Source: Streptomyces formicae (GTDB lineage Bacteria > Actinomycetota > Actinomycetes > Streptomycetales > Streptomycetaceae). From it: DNA of 64,000 nt. Position 1 is the stretch's first letter, and the number at the start of each line of letters is the position of its first letter. The DNA lies in the NCBI RefSeq assembly GCF_022647665.1, contig NZ_CP071872.1:3534001-3598000 (forward strand), given 5' to 3'. The notes under the pieces are model-generated. The model saw only the letters and a program-made list of their open reading frames with translations, searched no databases and was not told the DNA's origin. Made by a program: the position numbers and the translations under genes. Shown in pieces: positions 54,359 through 60,451 of the stretch.

Positions 54359-54410
54359 TTGCGTGATCGACTAATGCGCTTTAGAGTGCTGGAGCTCAAG
54401 CGCATTAGCG
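54359..54410 (+). promoter_or_regulatory. Promoter with paired palindromic operators of the third LacI gene
   Basis: A -35 TTGCGT (54359-54364) and a -10 TAGAGT (54382-54387) are 17 bases apart. Two inverted copies of CTAATGCGCTT lie at 54371-54381 and 54398-54408, and the first extends to an imperfect palindrome CTAATGCGCTTTAG over the spacer and -10. This is a typical autorepression layout; the same sites could act on the divergent transporter unit. Confidence 0.65.
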
Positions 54411-54436
54411 CATCGAGGCCGGGGAAAGGGGCACGG

Positions 54437-55519
54437 GTGGCAGGGACCCCCCCGTCCGCCAGGGACACGTCGCGGACCAGACGGGCACCGGCGCGCCGGC
54501 CGACGATGAAGGACATCGCCCGCCGGGCCGGAGTCTCGGAGAGCGCCGTGTCGTTCGCGCTCAACGACCGGCCCGGGGTCTCGGAGGTCACCCGCGACCG
54601 GGTGCGCCGGGTGGCCGAGCAGCTCGGCTGGCGGCCCAGCACCGCGGCGCGCGCGCTCTCCGGGGAAGGCGCGGCGACCGTGGGCCTGGTGGTGGCACGG
54701 CCCGCCGGGACGCTCGGCGTCGACTCGTTCTTCCTCCAGCTGATCTCGGGCGTCCAGGAGGTGCTATCGGAGCGCCAACTCGGCCTGCTCTTCCAGGTCG
54801 TGGAGGACGTGGAGGCCGAGTGTGCGGTGTACCGCCGATGGTGGGCCGAGCACCGGGTGGACGGCGTGCTCGTCGTCGATCCGCGCTCCGACGACCCGCG
54901 CCCCGCGCTGCTCGACGAACTCGGCCTGCCGGGCGTGGTGATCGGCGGCGTCCCGCAGGAGGGCCACTCCGGGCTCTCCACCGTATGGGCGGACGACGCC
55001 GGCGCGATGGCGTCGGTCGTCGGCCGGCTGCACGCCCTCGGCCATCAGCGCATCGTGCACATCGCGGGCCTTCCCGGTCTCGCCCACACCGAGCGGCGCA
55101 TCCGCTCGCTGCGCGCCGAGGCCGAGCGCCTCGGCCTGACCGAGGCCCGCTCCGTCACCACCGACTACTCGGACGCGGAGGGCGCGGCGGTCACCCGCGG
55201 CGTGCTCTCGGGCGACGCCCCGCCGACCGCGCTCGTGTACGACAACGACGTGATGGCCGTGGCGGGCATCGCCGCGGCGACCGGCCTCGGCTTCTCGGTC
55301 CCGGCCGACGTCTCGATCGTGGCCTGGGAGGACTCGGCCCTCTGCCGGCTCGTGGAACCCTGGCTGGCGGCCCTCTCCCGCGACACGGTCTCCTTCGGCC
55401 GCACCGCCGCCCGCGAACTCACCGCCCTGCTCGACGGCGGCCCCGCCCGCACGGTCCAGGCGCCGCTGCCGGAACTCATCCAGCGCCAGAGCATGGGGCC
55501 GGTGCGCTCGGGGGACTAG
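54437..55519 (+). CDS. LacI-family regulator of the N-glycan locus
   Basis: This 360-residue regulator has a basic tail, a LacI helix-turn-helix (MKDIARRAGVSESAVSFALND, about 24-44) and a sensor domain. The GTG at 54437 follows GGAAAGG and lies downstream of the promoter and operators; a TTG frame from 54359 would start inside the promoter. It is divergent from the transporter/GH5/GH85/GH38 unit, which it most likely represses. Its stop codon TAG provides the first G of a MITE-like element, so the natural C-terminus may have been changed by insertion. Confidence 0.9.
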   Translation: MAGTPPSARDTSRTRRAPARRPTMKDIARRAGVSESAVSFALNDRPGVSEVTRDRVRRVAEQLGWRPSTAARALSGEGAATVGLVVARPAGTLGVDSFFLQLISGVQEVLSERQLGLLFQVVEDVEAECAVYRRWWAEHRVDGVLVVDPRSDDPRPALLDELGLPGVVIGGVPQEGHSGLSTVWADDAGAMASVVGRLHALGHQRIVHIAGLPGLAHTERRIRSLRAEAERLGLTEARSVTTDYSDAEGAAVTRGVLSGDAPPTALVYDNDVMAVAGIAAATGLGFSVPADVSIVAWEDSALCRLVEPWLAALSRDTVSFGRTAARELTALLDGGPARTVQAPLPELIQRQSMGPVRSGD

Positions 55520-55766
55520 GGGGTGTCCGGTGGATCTTGCTGGGCTCGCGACGCCCTGCGACTCCGTCTCCCGCTCCCCCTGGGCCCTGGGGGCCCGGGA
55601 GGTGCCCCCGGTCGTCGGTCGCCGACTCCCCCGTAGCCCTTCGGGCACGGGAGGTGCCCCCACCGCGTTGTCTCCTTCCTCCGCCTTGGATCCGAAGCCG
55701 CATCAGTGACATCAGCCGCTGCGCGGCGGGCGCTCGCTGATCCAGCCTGACCCACCGGACACCCCC
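55519..55766. mobile_element. MITE-like element with 15-bp terminal inverted repeats
   Basis: The 248-bp stretch has perfect 15-bp ends, GGGGGTGTCCGGTGG at 55519-55533 and its complement at 55752-55766. Imperfect inversion continues inward for about ten more bases (TC..GCTGG). It carries no gene. Inside is a 26-base segment (55628-55653) that is identical to one at 59065-59090 and folds into a GCCC-TTC-GGGC hairpin. No clear target duplication is seen. The left end overlaps the LacI stop codon. Confidence 0.65.
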
Positions 55767-55864
55767 TGGCGTTCCGTGCGCGCCGACGTCCTCGGTGAGC
55801 CCTGCCGCCCATCTCGACGGGGTCGGCCGCTCGTCGGTCGGGCGAGGCCGGGGCGTCCGACTTG
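55767..55864. other. Spacer between the MITE-like element and the ArsR operator
   Basis: No gene or clear promoter is seen in this stretch. Confidence 0.4.
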
Positions 55865-55888
55865 ATAGGCAAGTCGTCACTTGCCTAT
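55865..55888 (+). promoter_or_regulatory. Perfect palindromic operator of the ArsR/VOC pair
   Basis: ATAGGCAAGT and its exact inverse are separated by CGTC. The right arm runs into an ATG at 55887, so bound repressor would cover the transcription start and possibly the start codon. It is most likely the autoregulatory site of the ArsR-family gene that follows. Confidence 0.7.
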
Positions 55889-55898
55889 GGTGGTGGCC

Positions 55899-56192
55899 AT
55901 GGCGGAAGATGTCTTCAAGGCACTGGCCGACCCCACCCGCCGGCGCATCCTCGATGAGCTGGTGGAACGGGACGGCCAGACCCTTTTCGAGATTTGCACA
56001 CGGCTGGTGACCAAGCACGGTCTCGGGCTGTCCCGCCAGGCGATCAGCCAGCACCTGGCCGTACTGGAATCCGCGGGTCTGGTCCTGTCGCGGCGCCAGG
56101 GCCGCTACAAGTTCCACGATCTGAACACCGAACCCCTTGAGCGCATCGTGACCCGGTGGCTCAGGCCCGACACACCGGAGAGCAAACCATGA
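55899..56192 (+). CDS. ArsR-family (SdpR-like) transcriptional repressor
   Basis: This 97-residue winged helix-turn-helix protein opens MAEDVFKALADPTRRRIL and has the recognition helix region SRQAISQHLAVLESAGLV. It lacks the Cys motifs of metal sensors, so it is not an arsenic sensor. Its stop overlaps the start of a VOC-family gene (ATGA), a common pair in which the repressor controls a small-molecule-binding or glyoxalase-like enzyme. The ATG at 55899 gives the usual family N-terminus; the ATG at 55887 lies within the operator and would add four residues. Confidence 0.88.
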   Translation: MAEDVFKALADPTRRRILDELVERDGQTLFEICTRLVTKHGLGLSRQAISQHLAVLESAGLVLSRRQGRYKFHDLNTEPLERIVTRWLRPDTPESKP

Positions 56193-56575
56193 GGATCCAC
56201 CTGACCAGCGTCTTCGTCGACGACCAGGAGAAGGGGCTGCGCTTCTACACCGACGTGCTCGGCTTCCGGAAGAAGCACGACGTCCCGCTGGGCGAGGACC
56301 GTTGGCTGACCGTGGTCTCGCCGGAGGCTCCCGACGGGACCGAACTGCTCCTCGAACCCTCCCGCCACCCCGTGGTGCAGGCGTACAAGGACGGGCTGAC
56401 CGCGGACGGCATTCCGGCCGTCTCCTTCGCCGTGGACGACGTACAGGCGGAGTTCGAGCGACTGCGCGGGCTCGGTGTGCAGTTCACGCAGGAGCCGCTG
56501 GAGATGGGCCAGGTCACCACCGCGGTCCTGGACGACACATGCGGCAATCTGGTCCAGATCGTGCACAGCAAGTAG
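56189..56575 (+). CDS. VOC-family (glyoxalase/bleomycin-resistance fold) protein
   Basis: This 128-residue protein has the two beta-alpha-beta-beta-beta units of the vicinal-oxygen-chelate fold (MRIHLTSVFVDDQEKGLRFY; FAVDDVQAEFERLRGLGV; DDTCGNLVQIV). Family members include glyoxalase I, dioxygenases and antibiotic-binding proteins; the substrate cannot be told. It is translationally coupled to the ArsR-family repressor. Confidence 0.9.
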   Translation: MRIHLTSVFVDDQEKGLRFYTDVLGFRKKHDVPLGEDRWLTVVSPEAPDGTELLLEPSRHPVVQAYKDGLTADGIPAVSFAVDDVQAEFERLRGLGVQFTQEPLEMGQVTTAVLDDTCGNLVQIVHSK

Positions 56576-56576
56576 G

Positions 56577-56612
56577 CCGGCGCAGGCGGCGACACCGTAC
56601 CGCCCGCGCCGG
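56577..56612 (+). terminator. Hairpin terminator after the VOC gene
   Basis: A 13-bp stem with one mismatch (CCGGCGCAGGCGG with CCGCCCGCGCCGG) encloses a 10-base loop, starting directly after the stop codon. Confidence 0.7.
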
Positions 56613-56869
56613 ACCGGACGGCGCGTCATGTCGTCACAGGGGTATCGGCCCGCGCGGCACTACGCGCTGGGGCACGGAGGCCGACCGTGTCATGCCTCCA
56701 GAACGGCTCGGTGCAGATCGGCGCAGATCGGCGCAGACCAGCGTCCTCGTCTCCATGGCTCGTACTCCGGGAGCCTGGTGGCCGGGAAGGCAACGACGCG
56801 CGGTCAGTGACCGTTGAGTTCAGCTCACCCCTCGGGCGTCGGCCTGAACGGCTGACCTACGCTGTGGCC

Positions 56870-57421
56870 ATGCTGCTGATACACGACGGGGAGCCCGCCC
56901 CTGACGCCCCGCTGCTCCGTACCGGCGGCGTCCCGCTCGCGCCGGGCGGGTTCGTCTGGCCGAAGTGCCGGGAGTGCGGCGGGGCCCTGCAGTTCCTCGC
57001 CCACTTGCCCGTCGACGGCGGTGTGGTCGCGGTGTTCTTCTGCCAGAACGACCCCGGCATGTGCGACGACTGGGACGCCACATCCGGCGCCAACCAGGCA
57101 TACCTGTTCACCGGCGACCTGGCCCCGGCCACCGTCCCCGCCGAGGGTGAGACGCTCCTCGGCGCGGTCACGGCCCTGCGCCCCCAGCCGGCCGACGCAC
57201 CCGCCGACGGCCCGATCCTGGGGCAGTGGGGCGGCGAACCGGAGTGGCTCCAGAACGACGAGACGCCCGCCTGCCCTTCCTGCGCCGCTCCCATGACGTT
57301 CACAGCGTCACTCGCGGAGGGCCACGACTTCGCCACCGCAGCGAACTTCGGAGGCGGCGGGCTCGGTTACGTCTTCACATGCCGGCCCTGCGCGGAGGCT
57401 GCCTTCCTCTGGCAGCGCTGA
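56870..57421 (+). CDS. Cys-rich DUF1963-like protein
   Basis: This 183-residue cytoplasmic protein resembles DUF1963 (YwqG-like) proteins, with VPLAPGGFVWPKCRECGG near the start and Trp-rich segments. It carries Cys pairs at 33/36, 58/65, 135/138 and 171/174, consistent with one or two zinc-binding knuckles. Function is unknown. The ATG at 56870 was chosen because upstream sequence in frame lacks coding character. The about 260 bases after the VOC terminator hold only a short GCAGATCGGC direct repeat (56713-56732). Confidence 0.7.
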   Translation: MLLIHDGEPAPDAPLLRTGGVPLAPGGFVWPKCRECGGALQFLAHLPVDGGVVAVFFCQNDPGMCDDWDATSGANQAYLFTGDLAPATVPAEGETLLGAVTALRPQPADAPADGPILGQWGGEPEWLQNDETPACPSCAAPMTFTASLAEGHDFATAANFGGGGLGYVFTCRPCAEAAFLWQR

Positions 57422-57473
57422 GCCCCTGCGTTCCGTCGGCGCCTGCCCGGGTGCGGGTGCGGGTGCGTCGCGG

Positions 57474-57989
57474 TCAGGAGACCTTGGGGCTGCGGCGTTC
57501 GAGGAGGAGTACGTCCCGCCACACGCCGTGGTGGCGGCCGATGCGTTCGCGGGTGCCGATGATGCGGAAGCCCGCGCGCCGGTGCACCGCGAGGCTGGCG
57601 GTGTTCTCGGGGAAGATGCCCGACTGGATGGTCCAGACGCCCTCCGCCTCGGTCGACGCGACCAGCGCTTCGAGGAGCGCCGAGGCGATGCCGCGGCCGC
57701 GGGCTCGCGGGTGGACGTACACCGAGTGCTCGACGACGCCGGCGTAGGCGCAGCGGTCGGAGACCTTGCTCGCGGCGACCCATCCGAGCACGCTGCCGTC
57801 GCTGTCGAGGGCGACGAAGCGATGGCGGGGCAGTCTGGCGGCGTCGAAGGCGTCCCAGGCGGGGGCGGCGGTCTCGAAGGTGGCGTCGCCTTCGTCGATG
57901 CCCGCCTGGTAGATCGCGAGCACGGCATCGGCGTGCTCGGCCGTCAGCGGGACGATGGCCGCGGCAGGCCGGTCGGTGGGTGTGGGCAC
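57474..57989 (-). CDS. GNAT N-acetyltransferase, phosphinothricin/arsinothricin type (ArsN-like)
   Basis: This 171-residue acetyltransferase has the PAT-type layout: IYQAGIDEGDATFET near the start, the acetyl-CoA loop RGRGIASALL, and IQSGIFPENTASLAVHRRAGFR. Close relatives acetylate phosphinothricin, methionine sulfoximine or the arsenic antibiotic arsinothricin. Its position downstream of an arsenic-type ArsR gene (83-base gap) favours an ArsN1-like role in detoxifying an organoarsenical or related amino-acid analogue. The GTG at 57989 has GAGGGG at 5 bases. Substrate is inferred from context. Confidence 0.82.
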   Translation of the reverse strand: MPTPTDRPAAAIVPLTAEHADAVLAIYQAGIDEGDATFETAAPAWDAFDAARLPRHRFVALDSDGSVLGWVAASKVSDRCAYAGVVEHSVYVHPRARGRGIASALLEALVASTEAEGVWTIQSGIFPENTASLAVHRRAGFRIIGTRERIGRHHGVWRDVLLLERRSPKVS

Positions 57990-58072
57990 GGGAACCCCTC
58001 GCTGAACAAAGCCGGTGGACTGAACGATCCGCGGCGGCAGTGGCGAGCGCGAACTGAACGATCCGAACGCGG

Positions 58073-58468
58073 TCAGGCCGTCGTCGTCGTCGCCGTCGCC
58101 GCCGTCGTGGTCGTGAGCAGCCTGCCCATCGCCGCGAGCACGGACGGCTCGACGCGGTAGTACACCCAGGTCCCACGGCGCTCGGACGTCAGCAGCCCGG
58201 CCTCCTTCAGCTTCTTCAGGTGGTGCGAGACGGTCGGCTGCGAGACGCCGACGTCGGAGATGTCGCACACGCATGCCTCGCCGCCCTCGTGGGACGCGAT
58301 CGAGGAGAACAGGCGCAGCCGGACCGGGTCACCGAGCGCCTTGAACATCTTCGCGGTCCGCTCGGCCTCCTCGGCCGTGAACGGGCGCTCGGTGAGCGGC
58401 GGGCAGCACGGAGCGACGGCTTCGGATGCCTCGGGCTCCAGCGGCGGAACCACCTGGATGTTCGACAT
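58073..58468 (-). CDS. arsR: ArsR-family arsenite-type repressor
   Basis: This 131-residue winged-helix repressor carries Cys21-Cys22 in the N-terminal arm (APCCPPL) and CVCD (Cys66, Cys68) at the recognition domain, followed by SQPTVSHHLKKLKEAGLL. The CVC motif is that of As(III)/Sb(III)-sensing ArsR proteins, and the N-terminal Cys pair recalls the Corynebacterium variant. The last 15 residues are almost all Thr and Ala. It precedes an ArsN-like acetyltransferase gene. The ATG at 58468 lies within a palindrome and has no ribosome site, so the message may be leaderless. Confidence 0.9.
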   Translation of the reverse strand: MSNIQVVPPLEPEASEAVAPCCPPLTERPFTAEEAERTAKMFKALGDPVRLRLFSSIASHEGGEACVCDISDVGVSQPTVSHHLKKLKEAGLLTSERRGTWVYYRVEPSVLAAMGRLLTTTTAATATTTTA

Positions 58469-58492
58469 GCATCAATGTTGGCACATGTCGAA
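58461..58492 (-). promoter_or_regulatory. Palindromic operator over the arsR start
   Basis: TTCGACATG (58461-58469) and its exact inverse CATGTCGAA (58484-58492) are separated by 14 bases. One arm contains the arsR start codon. This is the likely ArsR autoregulatory site. Confidence 0.6.
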
Positions 58493-58606
58493 TCAGCCCG
58501 GAGGGGAGCAGGCCCCAGGCCGGCAGGTGCCCAGGCCTGGCGGTGGCGCCGGCCATACCGCAGCCCGGCCGCACCGGCGCCCCGCCGCCGCGGGCTGCCG
58601 AGACCG

Positions 58607-58867
58607 TCAGCCGTCGCCCAGCCGGTAGAGGCTGAAGCGGTAGGACTCCATCTCCCGGCGGCGTACCGCGCGCGGGTCGTCGCAGCGCCAGCGCATCCGC
58701 ATCGGGACCTTGCCGAGGACGTCGTGACTGTCCTGGCCGTCGACCATCAGGGCCGACGCCGTCTCCAGGGCGAACAACGCGCCGGGCAGCCGCTTGCCGG
58801 GCATCGCGAACACCGCGCGTACGTCAGCCTCTTCGAGGTGGATGAGCACGGCCTCTGCCGCGAGCAA
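58607..58867 (-). CDS. Small hypothetical protein
   Basis: The frame encodes up to 86 residues, ending MESYRFSLYRLGDG. The codons have strong third-position GC bias, and the C-terminal part looks like real coding sequence. I do not recognise a family and no ribosome site fixes the start: a TTG at 58867 or a GTG at 58849 are options. It may be the remnant of a longer gene. Confidence 0.4.
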   Translation of the reverse strand: MLAAEAVLIHLEEADVRAVFAMPGKRLPGALFALETASALMVDGQDSHDVLGKVPMRMRWRCDDPRAVRRREMESYRFSLYRLGDG

Positions 58868-58993
58868 GTGCGGCCCCGCGGCGGCGAGTCCTGCTCGGTC
58901 CGGCCGGTGTCGGTCGCCGAGGCCCCGCTCGCCCCGCGGCGGTAGCCGCTGATGTCACAGTCGGCCTGATCCGGACGACAGGCCCTGGGTCGT

Positions 58994-59150
58994 GTGTGAC
59001 AGATCCCGCCTGGCGCGCGACGCCCGGCACGCTCCCCGGGGCTTGCGCCTGGGAGGTGCCCCAACCCCCGTAGCCCTTCGGGCACGGGAGAGTGCACGCA
59101 CCGGACGCCGCGCGCCCCGCCCTGCGGGCGGACGGCGCCATGTGTCAGAC
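58994..59150. repeat. Second repeat element, related inside to the MITE-like element
   Basis: The ends form an imperfect 17-bp inverted repeat (GTGTGACAGATCCCGCC at 58994-59010; 13 of 17 bases match the inverse of 59134-59150). The inside holds a 26-base segment (59065-59090) identical to 55628-55653, with the GCCC-TTC-GGGC hairpin. It ends 6 bases after the siderophore-binding-protein stop and may act as its terminator. Confidence 0.5.
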
Positions 59151-59155
59151 GCGGC

Positions 59156-60193
59156 TTAGGCCGGGAGACGCTTCGCGCCGGTGATCGCGGCGGCGAGGCT
59201 TTCGAGGACGGGTGCGTAGCCGGCGTAGCTGTAGCGCTCCTCCATCGGCCAGGGGACGGTCTGCCCGGCCTTGACGGCCGGCAGGTCGCGCCAGGTGGGC
59301 TTCCTGGCGAGGTCCTTGGGCTGCATGGAGGTCGAACGGTTGTCGATCATGATCAGATCGGCGTGGTACTTGTCGGCGTTCTCCCAGCTGAGGAACTCCC
59401 AGAAGCCCCACTCGTCGGACTTCTTGCCCTCGACGAACTCGACGCCGAGCTCCTTGAAGTAGGCCAGGTCGCAGTACGAGCCGGGGACGGCGACGTACAT
59501 GTTGTCGGGATCGCCGGTCATCGCGAGGACCTTGAGGCCGCGGTTGGCCCGTGCGGCCTGGCGCAGCGTCTCGGCCGCCTGCTCGAACCGGGCCTTGGCG
59601 GCGGTGGCCTGCTGGGCGCCGAGGTCGGCGCCGAGGGACTCCGCGAGCTCGGCGGTGCGGCGCAGCGGCTGGAGGAGGGAGGTGCGGGCGACGCTGATGC
59701 CGACCGTGGGGGCGAGCGCCTCGATCTTCTTCCGGCTCTCCTGCGGCACGAACCAGAGGTCCGGCGCCGGGAACATGTTGCTGACGAGCAGGTCGGGGTC
59801 GAGCTTCGCGTACGCCTCGATGCCGAACTCGCCCCAGGCCTGCCCGACACTGGTCGGCTTCGACACGTCCAGCGTCCCGGCCTGCGGATTGGGCTTGCCG
59901 TTGACCGGCTTGCTCGGGCCGAAGATTCCCGTGCACTCGACGCCGTAGTCGTGCAGGGCCGCGGCCACACTGACGAAGGCGACGATCCGTTCCGGCCGCT
60001 TGTCGAGCCTGACCGTCTGACCGCGGTCGTCCTTGAAACTCCAGGCGCCCGTGCTCTCCCCGGACTTGGACCGGGACGAGCCGGCGTCGCTCCCGCAGGC
60101 GGCGAGCAGCGGGGCGACGGCGAGACCGCCCGCCGTGGCCAGCAGACGCCGGCGGGTGGGGGCGGAGGGGGTGTGGGCAACGGCGGGCGTCAT
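59156..60193 (-). CDS. Iron-siderophore ABC transporter substrate-binding lipoprotein
   Basis: This 345-residue protein has a TRRRLLATAGG twin-arginine-like signal, the lipobox LAAC and a type-III (FepB/FhuD-like) binding-protein fold: RPERIVAFVSVAAALHDYG, AKLDPDLLVSN, GYAPVLESLAAAITG. It captures a ferric siderophore outside the cell. No permease or ATPase gene is adjacent, so it must use a transporter encoded elsewhere. The ATG at 60193 has AGAGG about 9 bases upstream, and a DmdR/IdeR-type iron box lies 34 bases upstream of it. Confidence 0.88.
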   Translation of the reverse strand: MTPAVAHTPSAPTRRRLLATAGGLAVAPLLAACGSDAGSSRSKSGESTGAWSFKDDRGQTVRLDKRPERIVAFVSVAAALHDYGVECTGIFGPSKPVNGKPNPQAGTLDVSKPTSVGQAWGEFGIEAYAKLDPDLLVSNMFPAPDLWFVPQESRKKIEALAPTVGISVARTSLLQPLRRTAELAESLGADLGAQQATAAKARFEQAAETLRQAARANRGLKVLAMTGDPDNMYVAVPGSYCDLAYFKELGVEFVEGKKSDEWGFWEFLSWENADKYHADLIMIDNRSTSMQPKDLARKPTWRDLPAVKAGQTVPWPMEERYSYAGYAPVLESLAAAITGAKRLPA

Positions 60194-60226
60194 GGCGCAT
60201 CCCTCTGAGGGTGATCTACAGTCGGA

Positions 60227-60245
60227 GTAGGTGAGGCTAACCTAA
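60227..60245 (-). promoter_or_regulatory. Iron box (DmdR/IdeR-type operator)
   Basis: The 19-base site on the plus strand, GTAGGTGAGGCTAACCTAA, matches 17 of 19 positions of the Streptomyces/IdeR iron-box consensus. It lies just upstream of the siderophore-binding-protein start, so that gene should be repressed when iron is plentiful. Confidence 0.85.
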
Positions 60246-60451
60246 CTGGCCCTGGTGGGGAAGTGAGCGGCAGGCCGTACGCCTCGTGGAGCGGGCTGGA
60301 GGCGTCATCGCCGGAAGTGCGGCCGACGGCCGGAGGCGCACTGCACCGCCGCCGTCGCGGTTCCTTCGCAGGTCCGCTGCCGAGTGGTGGCCTGGTGGCC
60401 GCGCGGGAGACTGGGAGCAGACAAGGCTCCGAGCAGACGAGGCTGGTGGCG

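Noticed and set aside
56577..56869. Upstream extension of the DUF1963-like gene to 56687
   Set aside because: The extra 61 residues contain tandem GCAGATCGGC repeats and no coding bias; the family N-terminus fits ATG 56870.
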